Positions 27,897 to 38,212 are shown, counted from the first letter of the stretch. The stretch is 64,000 nt of DNA from Tolumonas auensis DSM 9187 (GCF_000023065.1 NC_012691.1:3104501-3168500); one strand, 5' to 3'. The notes: generated by a model not told the origin, from the letters alone. Numbers and translations are program-made.

Positions 27897-27920
27897 GTTG
27901 TAGCAATTTTCTGCTACAAC
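27897..27920. repeat. Hairpin between the epimerase and glmM
   Basis: Perfect 9-bp arms GTTGTAGCA/TGCTACAAC with loop ATTTTC. There is no T run, so it is a weak terminator or mRNA processing site. Confidence 0.45.
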
Positions 27921-27940
27921 GACTGATAGAGTTAAACTGC

Positions 27941-28945
27941 CTATCGGTAGTAGCTTTTGTACCACTCAACAAACCGGGCAACGCCTTCCTGCACGCCTAC
28001 CTGCGGACGATAGCCGGTAGCGGCAAAGAAATCTTCGGTTTCGGCCCAAGTGGCATGCACATCACCGGGTTGCATTGGCAGCATGTTTTTCTCGGCAACC
28101 ATACCAAGTGAAGTTTCGAGTGCTTCAATAAAATCGAGCAATTTTACCGGGCTACCGTTACCGATGTTGTATACGCGGTAAGGAGCCGAGCTGTTGGCCG
28201 GAGAGCCGGTTTCCGGTGTCCAGCCTTCCTGCGCTTTTGGCACCACGTCTGCAATACGGATGATGCCTTCCACAATATCGTCGATGTAGGTGAAATCGCG
28301 GCTCAGATTTCCGTTGTTATAAACATCAATCGCTTTACCGGCTAGTATCGCTTTGGTGAACTTAAACAACGCCATATCCGGTCGGCCCCATGGACCATAC
28401 ACAGTAAAGAACCGCAGCCCAGTGGTTGGAATGCCATACAAATGCGAATAAGTATGCGCCATTAACTCATTGGCTTTCTTGGTAGCCGCATAAAGAGAAA
28501 CAGGATGATCAACCGAATCAGCAGTAGAGAATGGCAATTTACTGTTTAAACCGTAAACAGAACTGGAAGAGGCGTAAACCAAATGTTCAACGCTATTATG
28601 ACGGCAGCCTTCAAGAATGGTGAGATGACCAATCATGTTACTGTCGGCATAGGCCATTGGGTTATCCAAGGAATAACGAACCCCTGCCTGAGCAGCCAGA
28701 TGAATAACCCGCTGAAACTTCTCTTTGGCAAATAATTCAGCGATACCGGCACGATCTGCCAGATCTAATTTAATAAAACGGAAATTTTTAAATTTTGACA
28801 GTAAATCAAGACGCGCTTCTTTCAGGCTAACTTCGTAATAATCATTAAGGTTATCAATACCAATAACATCATGACCCGCATTGCAAAGGCGTTGAACAAC
28901 GTTAGAGCCGATAAAACCGGTAGCACCGGTGACAAGATATTTCAA
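27941..28945 (-). CDS. UDP-glucuronate 4-epimerase
   Basis: A 334-residue extended short-chain dehydrogenase that interconverts UDP-GlcA and UDP-GalA. It shows the GATGFIGSNV cofactor motif, the catalytic Ser in ASSSSVYG, the Yx3K motif YAATKKANE and the FFTVYGPWGRPDMA segment typical of the GlcA epimerase subgroup. Together with ugd it points to GalA or GlcA in the polymer. Related GlcNAc epimerases lack this loop pattern, so the call is fairly firm. Confidence 0.88.
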   Translation of the reverse strand: MKYLVTGATGFIGSNVVQRLCNAGHDVIGIDNLNDYYEVSLKEARLDLLSKFKNFRFIKLDLADRAGIAELFAKEKFQRVIHLAAQAGVRYSLDNPMAYADSNMIGHLTILEGCRHNSVEHLVYASSSSVYGLNSKLPFSTADSVDHPVSLYAATKKANELMAHTYSHLYGIPTTGLRFFTVYGPWGRPDMALFKFTKAILAGKAIDVYNNGNLSRDFTYIDDIVEGIIRIADVVPKAQEGWTPETGSPANSSAPYRVYNIGNGSPVKLLDFIEALETSLGMVAEKNMLPMQPGDVHATWAETEDFFAATGYRPQVGVQEGVARFVEWYKSYYR

Positions 28946-28997
28946 TTTTTATCCCACCTATAATAAATTCTCTAAAAAGACGCCCCTGACAGAGTTA

Positions 28998-29418
28998 TTA
29001 TTTCTCCAGCGGACGCCACCAACTTTTATTGGTCAGATACCATTTGATGGTCTTGGCAATACCGATTTGGAAGGTTTCCTGCTGCTAATTTGCTGGTGCC
29101 GTAAATGCCCTGTGGCACTACCGGATCAGCTTCGCTATAGATCCTATCTTTATCACTGGAAAAACGTGTCTTAGAAATATGTATGATTGCTGTACCGACA
29201 GAAACAGCCGCCTCAGCGAGGTATTTCGGGCCATCGCGATTGATAGCATAAGAGGCATCAATTTCTGTTTCAGCTTTATCCGCTACGGTATGCACCACCG
29301 CATTAATGATGACATCAGGCTGATATTCTTTAACCCGTACGATAACTGCCTGCGGATCGATAATACCCAGTTCATCCCGATCAGCTAATATATTCCAATT
29401 ACCAGCATACCTAGCCAA
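28998..29418 (-). pseudogene. Scar of rhamnose genes: rmlD fragment joined to an rmlB tail
   Basis: 29085-29418 encodes an internal part of dTDP-4-dehydrorhamnose reductase (PDVIINAVVHTVADKAE, YGTSKLAAG), without the N-terminal nucleotide-binding loop and with a degraded STDYVFDG motif. In another frame, 28998-29084 reads QQETFQIGIAKTIKWYL and NKSWWRPLEK, the C terminus of dTDP-glucose 4,6-dehydratase. The junction falls near 29085. This is a deletion or recombination scar; neither product can be functional. Confidence 0.8.
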
Positions 29419-29696
29419 AAAACTTCCTACCTAACCTTTATGCTCGGTTATTAATACTTTTTGACACGACCTCATCACACTTATTGTTACATTTAAGATA
29501 CTGAAGGTATAAAGTGAAATTCTCAATAATTAATAAAGTGACAGAAAAAACTATCTAGATTTCACAAAAAAAATAACAAGCCAAAACATAAATACACCGA
29601 GCAAATCATCTAATAACCAATCAAAACCTAATAAACAAGCCTTTTCTCATTCACATTACAAATCAAACAAAAATAGATTTATCTTTTCCAAGATAA

Positions 29697-30566
29697 TTAA
29701 TCATATGATTGTTCCCAATATTTACCAAACTCAACATCCCAATACCTTATTGGGAATTTCTCAAATCCAGCCCCAGGATAAACGGTTAACTCACCAAAAG
29801 TAACAAAACCTTTATAAATATAAAAATCCACACGTATAAAATCGAAATCTTCGCCAATCTTCTCTGCGAATTGGATCATTTTATCTAAGATTTCCGGTCT
29901 CGGGGGAGAAGGTAACTTTCGCGGATGACTGAATTCAAACCCAAGATCATTCCAAGCCACATCAAACATATTCCTTCTATGCTGATTGAAACGATCAGAA
30001 TCAAGTTGGATATATTTTACTTTGCCGTGATATACGAAAAACTTATAGTCATCAGGAGCATTACCAGAAAAATCAAGAAACTCCTCAATAAATACTTTTT
30101 TCGGGATATCTTGATAGGCCCATTCACCTAAAGAGCCAGACTGATCATGGTTAAACCACTTTGAAGCAAGTTCTAACATTCTCGGCATGGATAAATGTTT
30201 AGCGTCACGAATAAACTCAATAGTTTGACTTGTGTGGTTAGCTTTAAAAACATAATTTGATGGCAATGAATTAAATTCAATTAATTTTACATCTGCTAGA
30301 GAATTTCCCTCCCAAAGTGTTTTAGGGATATATATCTCAGGAACCTTTCCTTTTACATACTTTTTTGATTCCAATTTATCCGCCGCAACAACTAGAAGCT
30401 TTCTCCTATCTTTTATTTTCCTAATTTGCAACTTTTCTGAAAAGCAAATTGGTTTGGATTTATCAAAAAAATGATGGAAACGTCTAAAATATAAAATTTG
30501 CAGACGAATATTTAATGGAATATATCTAATAACCTTAGAAAATAGTCTATATTGAAAACTTGCCAT
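29697..30566 (-). CDS. TupA-like ATP-grasp glycopeptide/polysaccharide enzyme
   Basis: A 289-residue protein of the TupA-like ATP-grasp family found in teichuronic acid and capsule loci. It shows the CFSEKLQIRKIKDRR N terminus, SNYVFKANHTS, the FIEEFL segment and the C-terminal RVDFYIYKGFVTFGELTVYPGAG with metal-binding acidic residues. Members are thought to attach amino acids or sugars to the polymer; the substrate is unknown. It lies 15 bases downstream of capA. Confidence 0.8.
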   Translation of the reverse strand: MASFQYRLFSKVIRYIPLNIRLQILYFRRFHHFFDKSKPICFSEKLQIRKIKDRRKLLVVAADKLESKKYVKGKVPEIYIPKTLWEGNSLADVKLIEFNSLPSNYVFKANHTSQTIEFIRDAKHLSMPRMLELASKWFNHDQSGSLGEWAYQDIPKKVFIEEFLDFSGNAPDDYKFFVYHGKVKYIQLDSDRFNQHRRNMFDVAWNDLGFEFSHPRKLPSPPRPEILDKMIQFAEKIGEDFDFIRVDFYIYKGFVTFGELTVYPGAGFEKFPIRYWDVEFGKYWEQSYD

Positions 30567-30581
30567 AATACATAGTATTCC

Positions 30582-31667
30582 TTATATGGAAAGATATTTT
30601 GTTACATATTTTTTTTGTAGATATTTATTTTTAAATACTAGCAATAATCTAATTAGAGTTGAGATTCTAATTCTGTTAATAAACCATTTAAAACTCCTAT
30701 TAGAGTTTCTATTACATATAGCTTTAGATAAAAGCTCCTTTCGAAAGCTTAAATATTCCTTTTGGTTGACATGTAAGGCACGTGAATATTTATGTATTTT
30801 TTCATTTTCGATCTTATCACAAATATGAATTTTATCATCATTGGTATAAATGCTAGTAAAATCATAGCGTGCAAGTTCACAATCGAATATTTCCACCTCA
30901 AGAATAAAAGATGTTTTATTGTTAGCTGATTGTTTAACTAACAAATTACCATTAGGGTCGAATACATCGTCAAAACAAAAATTCCCTAAACTATAAGCAA
31001 TTAAACTATTTTTATAAAATTCGATACCTTGAGCAACATGAGGATGGTGACCATAATAAGTAAATGGACAAACACAAGCTAAGTGTCTTGCCAATTTAAT
31101 ATCTTCAACAGAAGGATAATTTACTTGCTCATCACCCGAATGAATACTAACAATATTATAAAAACCGGCGTCGTGATTTTCTTTTAATGTATTTTCGACA
31201 TCATGAATACGCAATGGATTAACACCATTGTCTTTTTTCAAACCTAGCGAGTTCGTGTTGTAAGCACAATATCCATGTAGAGCAACCTTTCCACCACTAT
31301 CAATTAATAAACTTTTTCCTTTTACTCCGAACCATTGAATATTATTTTCATCTAATGTTTTTATTGTATTTTCGAGACCTGCATCACCGTAATCATATAT
31401 ATGATTATTTGAGAGATTAACAACATTAACCCCTATAAATTTCAGCAACTCAACATTTATTCCATCTGAAAAGATATAAGCTGATTTATGGCCAACAGTT
31501 TTATTCCCTTTAACAACAAAAGGAGCTTCCAAATTCGCAACCACAAAATCAAATCTTGATAAATATGATTTTACATCACGAAAAACTTCAAATGCATTAG
31601 GGTTGTTTGATAAACAGAATTTACCAAAAAATGCAATATCACCTAATAATGCAACCTTCATAATCAC
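30582..31667 (-). CDS. CapA family (metallophosphatase-like) protein
   Basis: A 361-residue protein related to CapA/PgsA, a calcineurin-like fold linked to poly-gamma-glutamate or capsule synthesis. Key segments are LGDIAFFG, NLEAPF, LSNNHIYDYG, SIHSGDE and GHHPHVAQG, which carry metal-ligand-like Asp, Asn and His residues. The C-terminal about 70 residues are basic. With the following TupA-like gene, it may modify or tether the polysaccharide (inference). Confidence 0.82.
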   Translation of the reverse strand: MIMKVALLGDIAFFGKFCLSNNPNAFEVFRDVKSYLSRFDFVVANLEAPFVVKGNKTVGHKSAYIFSDGINVELLKFIGVNVVNLSNNHIYDYGDAGLENTIKTLDENNIQWFGVKGKSLLIDSGGKVALHGYCAYNTNSLGLKKDNGVNPLRIHDVENTLKENHDAGFYNIVSIHSGDEQVNYPSVEDIKLARHLACVCPFTYYGHHPHVAQGIEFYKNSLIAYSLGNFCFDDVFDPNGNLLVKQSANNKTSFILEVEIFDCELARYDFTSIYTNDDKIHICDKIENEKIHKYSRALHVNQKEYLSFRKELLSKAICNRNSNRSFKWFINRIRISTLIRLLLVFKNKYLQKKYVTKYLSI

Positions 31668-31721
31668 TCTCTTCTAGTATTAGAGCAAAAAAATCAATCT
31701 GGAACATTACAATAAATTTAC

Positions 31722-32603
31722 TCAGCTTTTATATGTTTTATCAATTCTGCCAAACTTTCCATTAAACCCATGCCAAACGCCCTTAACTAAATATGAAAAT
31801 CTTTCTTTTCCATCCTCAAAAGCGAATGGATAAATAAATAGCTTCATGATCAGTTTAACAATATTTGATATCTTAAACTTTAGCGGAACATAATTACGAA
31901 AAAGCATATGAATCATATTTCTAGTATGATAATAATGTCTGACTGGGGAAGGCATACGAGCATCAACTTTTCCAATTATTTTTTTATTTCCATTCCCAAC
32001 ACGGTGACCGAGAAATATATCATTATTTCTGACCGTTAAGAATCCAAGTTTTTTTAACCGCCAACAATACTCCCAATCAACAAGATCAATAAATAGTGAA
32101 TCTTCCATTAGCCCAGCCACCTGATATGCTGACTTTGAAATTAAACTGGCAGAGCTAATAGTTGCATTAACAATTTCACAATTAGTATCTGGTATCAAGA
32201 TACCTTTAACTAAACGAGATTCATCAAATTGATTATTCACCTTATCGAAATGTCTTGGCCCGATCACTCCAATGTTATAGCCTTTACCAGTCAATTCAGC
32301 ATAGCTATCTATTAAACGAGGAACAGTTAAATCATCTAGAACACTATCTTGGTCCATTTGAATGATAAAATCAGCACCATGTTCAAAAGCCCATTTCATA
32401 CCTATAGATTGAGCTGCAGCGATCCCTAAGTTTTCACCAAAGTTAAAGACCTTTATTCTTTCTACATTTTCAAAATTCAAATTAAAATTAGAGTTATTTG
32501 ATATAACAACAATATCAGTTTGTTTAAGCAATTTTTCAACTGAAAGATATAAATCATCCAAATCTGGATTGTAAGCAACCAGAATTGAGTATACTTTTTT
32601 CAT
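31722..32603 (-). CDS. GT2 family glycosyltransferase (rhamnosyltransferase-like)
   Basis: A 293-residue GT-A enzyme of family 2, subgroup close to WbbL-type rhamnosyltransferases. It shows SILVAYNPD at the N terminus, NLGIAAAQSIGM, the DxD-like MDQDSVL and DLVDWEYCWR. It is a tandem paralogue of the next upstream gene, which shares the same motifs. It transfers a sugar to the undecaprenyl-linked repeat unit; the donor is not proven. Confidence 0.83.
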   Translation of the reverse strand: MKKVYSILVAYNPDLDDLYLSVEKLLKQTDIVVISNNSNFNLNFENVERIKVFNFGENLGIAAAQSIGMKWAFEHGADFIIQMDQDSVLDDLTVPRLIDSYAELTGKGYNIGVIGPRHFDKVNNQFDESRLVKGILIPDTNCEIVNATISSASLISKSAYQVAGLMEDSLFIDLVDWEYCWRLKKLGFLTVRNNDIFLGHRVGNGNKKIIGKVDARMPSPVRHYYHTRNMIHMLFRNYVPLKFKISNIVKLIMKLFIYPFAFEDGKERFSYLVKGVWHGFNGKFGRIDKTYKS

Positions 32604-32627
32604 ATTATATAACCCAACAAAAATAAA

Positions 32628-33497
32628 TTAATAATCCATTTTCCGTTTAAAACCATGAAAAATACCTTTAATGGCATATTTTATTCTTTGTTTTTTTTGA
32701 TTCATGGTAAGAAGAATAACCGAAAACAACATTATGTTTTTTAAAATTGATTTTAGCTTCCACTTTAATGGCACATATGAAAAACCATATAAATAAATCG
32801 CATTCCTATATGAATAATAATGGCGAAATGGCGCACAATCGCATACTGAAAATAGTGGAGTAAAATTAATTATACCATTGCCTAACTGATGATATAATTT
32901 ACAATCAAAATTCTTAACTATTTTAAGTTTGTTATATTTTGTCCGCCAACAATACTCATGATCTACCAAATCAATGAATAGCTCATCTTTCATCGAACCG
33001 ACTATTTGATATGTTTCTTTTGATATCATACAACCACTACTTATAACAGTATCTACAAAATAGCAATTGGATTCCGAATGAGGTATTTCAATTTTATCCC
33101 CACTTGCAGACTTACTTGGATCCAGTGTTATAGAACTATAATCCTGAGGTGCAATTATTCCGATCTTATAGCCAAGATTTAATAGCAACTCAAATGAAAC
33201 AAGAAGTTTATCAGTCATATTTTTTTCTGGGAAACTATCTTGATCAAACTGAATAATGAAGTCTGCATTATTAGAAAAAGCTTTTTCCATCCCTATGGAT
33301 TGAGCTTTTGCAATTCCTAAATTCTGTTTAAAATTTAGTACTTCTACTCTTTCTACATTAAACTCAATATCCTCATCTGAATTATTACAAATGTACACAT
33401 AATTTGTTTGCTTAAGCAGTTCACATATTAACTTTTCAAGATGAAAAACATCCGGCTTATAAACAACAACAATAGAGTGAATATTTTTTTTACGCAT
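32628..33497 (-). CDS. GT2 family glycosyltransferase, paralogue
   Basis: A 289-residue GT2 enzyme with SIVVVYKPD, NLGIAKAQSIGM, FDQDSFP and DLVDHEYCWR, closely parallel to the downstream gene. The open frame reaches 33536, but I chose the ATG at 33497 because a GAGAG ribosome-binding site precedes it and the family N terminus starts there. The pair probably arose by duplication and adds successive similar sugars. Confidence 0.82.
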   Translation of the reverse strand: MRKKNIHSIVVVYKPDVFHLEKLICELLKQTNYVYICNNSDEDIEFNVERVEVLNFKQNLGIAKAQSIGMEKAFSNNADFIIQFDQDSFPEKNMTDKLLVSFELLLNLGYKIGIIAPQDYSSITLDPSKSASGDKIEIPHSESNCYFVDTVISSGCMISKETYQIVGSMKDELFIDLVDHEYCWRTKYNKLKIVKNFDCKLYHQLGNGIINFTPLFSVCDCAPFRHYYSYRNAIYLYGFSYVPLKWKLKSILKNIMLFSVILLTMNQKKQRIKYAIKGIFHGFKRKMDY

Positions 33498-33859
33498 AAC
33501 TCTCTTCGCTCTGTAATTTATTTTGCTTGATATCAATATTCAACATTTCTACCAGAGAGTTATCAATGAATAAACAAACCAATAGCAGCGTTAAATTTTA
33601 ATATTTTTACAATACATGAATTATATTAAACCCCATCACATCAATTTCACTAACTAATGGAAGAGATGCTTCTTTCAATAGTTAACAAAATCAGAGTAGT
33701 GAAAAAAACAAAAGCCAACTAAAATCTAACTTTCATAATTCGCAATTTATAAAAAACAATACCACCATCATTTTAACTTAAATTAGCCCTGCAAATTAAT
33801 TCATGCATTGCGTGCTAAATAGATATTTAATCTCTATAAATTTATTAGCATTAACAAAT
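33498..33859. other. AT-rich spacer without recognisable gene
   Basis: About 360 bp, very AT-rich, between two glycosyltransferase genes of the minus strand. I see no coding frame of note, terminator or promoter signature. It may be a site of past gene loss. Confidence 0.5.
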
Positions 33860-34957
33860 TTACAACTGATTTAAATACGCCAATATGATAATATTTTCAT
33901 TGAATTCATTTTCCATTTTACGTCTACCAGCCAAGCCAAAACTCAAACGCTCTGCGTGTCCCATGGTAATCATCTTATCTAAAGAATCAATAAGTGAAAC
34001 CAAATCCTTAGGAACACACAAAAAGCCATTGCGACCATGTTCTACTGTCTCTCTACAACCGACATTATTTGTAGTGACGATAGGTTTGCCCATGGCTGCT
34101 GCTTCAAGCAGTGATTTTGGTACTCCTTCTCTATAATATGAAGGCAGCACCACACAATCATGAGCACCGAGAATCGGTGCTACATCATCTGTTGTGCCTA
34201 AGTAATTAATCACGCCCTGCTGCTGCCACTGCTCAATTTGCGAGGAAGAAATGCCACTTGGATTATCTTCATCAATAAAGCCAAGCAGGTTAAATTGAAG
34301 ATTGCAGTATTTTTGCTTCAATTGGCGTGCAGCTTCGACATAAAGTTCCACCCCCTTTTCGCGTAATAATCGCGCAACCAGAATGAATCGTACCACTCCA
34401 TCATCCAAGGCGGGAGTCAGAACAAAATTGGACAAATCCACCCCTGAACCAGGGAGCCTGCCTGTAGACAAAGGCTTGACTACACCAGCATCAAGAAACA
34501 TTTGCCGGTCGTCCTCATTCTGAAAAAATACAAAATCTGCGAAAGGTTGGCTAAAACGATAAAGCAACTTAGCAATACGTGAGGCTATTGATTCACTAAC
34601 AAACAACGAACCCAGTCCCGCAATGTTATTAACTACTTTTGCCTTGACAAGTTTGGCTGCCAGAGTGCTGTAGATATTTACTTTTGGAGTAAAGTTAAAT
34701 ACTACGGTCGGTTTGATACGACGATAGATAAAGTAGTAATTCCAAGTGGTATACAAGTCCTTTATAGGATTTGTACTACCCCTATCCATATACAACGGCT
34801 CAAACCGGCAGCCAAGTTCACTTAGCTTTTTCGAGTAAGCATCAATTGGCGCAACCGCGATGACTTCACATTTTTTTTCCAACAAGGCTTTAATAGTTCC
34901 TTTTCGGAAATTGTATAGATACCAACTGGTATTTGCAGAGATAACAACTCGGGTCAT
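33860..34957 (-). CDS. GT4 family glycosyltransferase
   Basis: A 365-residue GT-B enzyme of family 4 for polysaccharide assembly. The N-terminal acceptor domain has NTSWYLYNFRKG and NFTPKVNIYSTLAAKL, and the C-terminal donor domain has ARLLREKGVELYVEAA and the catalytic EX7E-like PSYYREGVPKSLLEAAAMGKP. The base composition is less AT-rich than its neighbours. The donor sugar cannot be read from the sequence. Confidence 0.85.
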   Translation of the reverse strand: MTRVVISANTSWYLYNFRKGTIKALLEKKCEVIAVAPIDAYSKKLSELGCRFEPLYMDRGSTNPIKDLYTTWNYYFIYRRIKPTVVFNFTPKVNIYSTLAAKLVKAKVVNNIAGLGSLFVSESIASRIAKLLYRFSQPFADFVFFQNEDDRQMFLDAGVVKPLSTGRLPGSGVDLSNFVLTPALDDGVVRFILVARLLREKGVELYVEAARQLKQKYCNLQFNLLGFIDEDNPSGISSSQIEQWQQQGVINYLGTTDDVAPILGAHDCVVLPSYYREGVPKSLLEAAAMGKPIVTTNNVGCRETVEHGRNGFLCVPKDLVSLIDSLDKMITMGHAERLSFGLAGRRKMENEFNENIIILAYLNQL

Positions 34958-35222
34958 TAGTCAAATTCACGATAATGGGGTAACAAAGTAATCCTCATTG
35001 GATTAACGCATCATTGTTTTACAAATCCGCACGAGGAGGCATTTACCTTTCTAGCTAAATGAATATCATTGATAGCTAGACTAACTACTCAAACAAGCCT
35101 ATCTAGATTCAAAATTTAATGCCACTATCTATCGTTTATATTTTTAATCAGTAAAAAGGGAATTGCAGACAAAGCAAAAACATGGGGTTCACCCCTTGAA
35201 ATCGTAGCATGCTTAAAAATAG

Positions 35223-36446
35223 TTACACTCTAGACCTGCAATTATCCTGATGTGATGAACTAGTTAAAATATAGTAAATAACAGAAACCTGAATCCAAGT
35301 TGATAATAGTGAAAGGTACTGATCTTGAAAAAACTGCATTATCAATGGATATAATGAAGCACTATACAAAAAAACATAGAAACCACCTTTCAACATGCAT
35401 TTCTCATATAACACAAAATGAAAAAACATTATAAAAAAAACACTTGCGAAGCCAAAATAACCAAAGTCTCTAACATAGATGTCATATACTGTATATACAT
35501 TAGTTGGATATGGTGTATCTACAAAATCTTTAATTAACGGCATAACTGATCCGTCATATACTCCTAACTTACTTAAGAATACGAAAATAAAACGAAATGA
35601 ATATTCACCATAAAAAATACTGCTGTTTGAGATCTGTTCTATAAGCATATTCATTGCAACAACTGGGGCGATAGTATAAGACCTTAAATTCTCGAGAAAA
35701 CTATTAATATTTTCTATGAATGACTGTTCCTCACTAATACCTTTTCCTGTTAAGTATGCAACCAAGATAAATAACAGTACAATTACTATACTGATGAGAA
35801 CTATGTGCTGACGTCTAACTACCCCTAATACAAACAATGGTGCAAATGAGAAACAAAAAAACATCAAGAAAAAAGTTCGTCCTGTTGATAAATAACAATA
35901 CGACAACGATGATATAATTGATAAAATCAATCTAATACTGCCAACCTCACCTCTAACCCTTAATATTATAGTTAAAGATGTCACTATAAATGAAAGTGTA
36001 AAAAAATATGCAAGAATGCCATAATCAACTGTATCATCTCCTATGGACATCCTCAATTTAGTGTATCCAACTGGCGAAAAAATATTATCAGGAATTAACA
36101 GACTTACTCTATAATAAGCAAGAAAAAGACCGATAAAACATATAATCTGGAAGACAAAGCATAGATAACGATTGATAAATAATTCATTTAATGCATTTTC
36201 ATCTCGCCATGAATGCAAACATTCTGTTTTACCTTTCAATATATAACTCAGCAACAAAACAGACAATGATGTCGTAATGTTAACCACAATAAACTCATTA
36301 CTAATTTCAACCCAATCATCTATTGTTAAATATAATGTTAAAAAAACAAAAAACCATAACATGAAAAAAATTTTAAATGGATTGGCAATAAATTTCATAT
36401 TAATAAAATAGCCAATTAGATTTATCAATATAAGAAATTCAATCAT
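35223..36446 (-). CDS. wzy: Oligosaccharide repeat-unit polymerase (Wzy)
   Basis: A 407-residue integral membrane protein with about 11 hydrophobic segments and a larger loop near residues 230-320, in the position expected of Wzy. Wzy proteins have little sequence conservation, so the call rests on topology, size, AT-rich composition and location directly after the flippase gene (overlap of four bases). Confidence 0.78.
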   Translation of the reverse strand: MIEFLILINLIGYFINMKFIANPFKIFFMLWFFVFLTLYLTIDDWVEISNEFIVVNITTSLSVLLLSYILKGKTECLHSWRDENALNELFINRYLCFVFQIICFIGLFLAYYRVSLLIPDNIFSPVGYTKLRMSIGDDTVDYGILAYFFTLSFIVTSLTIILRVRGEVGSIRLILSIISSLSYCYLSTGRTFFLMFFCFSFAPLFVLGVVRRQHIVLISIVIVLLFILVAYLTGKGISEEQSFIENINSFLENLRSYTIAPVVAMNMLIEQISNSSIFYGEYSFRFIFVFLSKLGVYDGSVMPLIKDFVDTPYPTNVYTVYDIYVRDFGYFGFASVFFIMFFHFVLYEKCMLKGGFYVFLYSASLYPLIMQFFQDQYLSLLSTWIQVSVIYYILTSSSHQDNCRSRV

Positions 36447-37714
36447 TTTTTATGAAAATACCAAGCCAACAAAGTTGTGTCTATGAACGTTCTTATTGTC
36501 CACGCTATTGATGCACCTATAACCCCATGCTTATCAACTAAAAAATAAAGAAGAGTTATGTATATAGGCAACTCTACAAGATGAAACTTTGCCGTAATAT
36601 TCGATTTGCCCCTGGCATGTATCCAAGTGAAATACATAATACCCACTGCATTTAAAAATACTCCTATACAAAGGATTTGACCAATTATCACGGAGTCTCT
36701 ATTTAATGAGTCACCAATCCACACCTCTAAGAAAAGTGGTAACAGTATCAAAAATAGTAAGCAAACTGTAGCCATCAATATAGATACTAGTTTTAGCCAT
36801 TTATTGAATTCATCTTTCGCTTTAGCATGACTTTCAACAATTAGTTTCGAGTAGCGCGGAAACGCAACAGTAGATATTGCACTAGCGAATATAGTTAACT
36901 TTGTGACTAGCTCAAATGGTATTGCATATACTGCAATAGCTGCTACTGAGAGCATACCACCAATAATAAATCTATCTATTTGAGTTAAAAATGGATTTAT
37001 AATACAGCTAACACTGTACCAACCACCGAATGATAGCAATTCACGCTTTATAACAGTATCTAACTCTTTATTTGATAATCCTTTTTCGATCGGGTGATGC
37101 TTGATAGTCTTGTTTGCAATTAAAGAATAAAGTATTAATCCGACCAACTTTGAACATAAAATAGAGAAAATTAATATATCTAATCTTGTTGTGTATATAG
37201 AGACAAAATATGGAAAAATGAAGTTCATGAGTCCAAGGAGACATCGCAAAATACTTACTGCTTTGAAATTCTCATATGCTTCACTAAAGCCACGATACAT
37301 TCCTGATATTGAGTGCAATGGGATAGCAATAGCAATGATAACTAATGAATATTGCACTTCATCATGGTGTACATTGGAATAATTTATATAATCTAGACCA
37401 AATGCATAACCTACTATATATATAAAAACCCCACCAGCAGCACCAAATACCAAAGATAAATTTCTCGATATTTTAAATATATTATACGTTGTTTGATAAT
37501 TACTATTTCCTAATGCCTTGGCTACTAATTGTGTTGTTGCTCTTCCAATGCCAAAATCAAATAAACTAGCATACCCAATTAAACCCCATGATAATGAAAT
37601 AAAACCGAATATTTCATTCCCTACATTTTTAATTAATGGAGGTATAGTTAACAATGCGACAAAAAGCGGCAAACCTAAGCCTAGAAAATTCCAAAAAATA
37701 TTTTTTATCTTCAT
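36443..37714 (-). CDS. wzx: Wzx-type repeat-unit flippase
   Basis: A 423-residue MOP-superfamily exporter with about 12 membrane segments. It shows the N-terminal FWNFLGLGLPLFVALLTIPP and the conserved GxxxYxxLFDFGIGRATTQLVAK in the first loop. It would flip undecaprenyl-linked repeat units to the periplasm for Wzy. It overlaps wzy by four bases. Confidence 0.88.
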   Translation of the reverse strand: MKIKNIFWNFLGLGLPLFVALLTIPPLIKNVGNEIFGFISLSWGLIGYASLFDFGIGRATTQLVAKALGNSNYQTTYNIFKISRNLSLVFGAAGGVFIYIVGYAFGLDYINYSNVHHDEVQYSLVIIAIAIPLHSISGMYRGFSEAYENFKAVSILRCLLGLMNFIFPYFVSIYTTRLDILIFSILCSKLVGLILYSLIANKTIKHHPIEKGLSNKELDTVIKRELLSFGGWYSVSCIINPFLTQIDRFIIGGMLSVAAIAVYAIPFELVTKLTIFASAISTVAFPRYSKLIVESHAKAKDEFNKWLKLVSILMATVCLLFLILLPLFLEVWIGDSLNRDSVIIGQILCIGVFLNAVGIMYFTWIHARGKSNITAKFHLVELPIYITLLYFLVDKHGVIGASIAWTIRTFIDTTLLAWYFHKK

Positions 37715-38212
37715 TTTATTAATCTTTTGTTTGGGTAAAAATAAAATACATATTTTACTCGGGTAGATTTTGCAGGGATACAGAAAAAAATTCGACGTCC
37801 TGCAATTATATTACTCATTAATGCTTTCAGAGCGAATTAATGCCCCCGATGTCCATAACAATTTGCTAGAGGCCTTATTATTTCATGCAGCCATTTTTTG
37901 TTTCTGCTTTATAAGCATATTAAAATTCTTATTCCCCGTCAGTAAATTGATCGCAATATGCCAATACCGATGTGATATGGAACAGAAATCTTCTCATATA
38001 TTGAGATCACCAATATGCTTTATGAAACTGAGTATGTTGAAAAAATAAACGTACAAACTTAGTTTTGAGTTTTATAAACAAAATCAGAGTTTCAGGTAAC
38101 CATCGTTGGTCATTACTATCTAACTTAGGAAAAATCGATTTCAAACAAGATAGAACAACAAGAAGATACAACTTATAAAATCAATAAGTCACGCCGTTAA
38201 TAGGTATATTTC
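37715..38212. other. Long AT-rich spacer between wzx and the wecA-type gene
   Basis: About 500 bp with no convincing gene. A 92-codon plus-strand frame (37770-38048) lacks a ribosome-binding site and family features. This is the junction between the conserved (wza-wecA) and variable parts of the locus. Confidence 0.5.

Noticed and set aside
37770-38048. 92-codon plus-strand frame in the wzx-wecA spacer
   Set aside because: No ribosome-binding site, no recognisable family, AT-rich and on the strand opposite to the operon.
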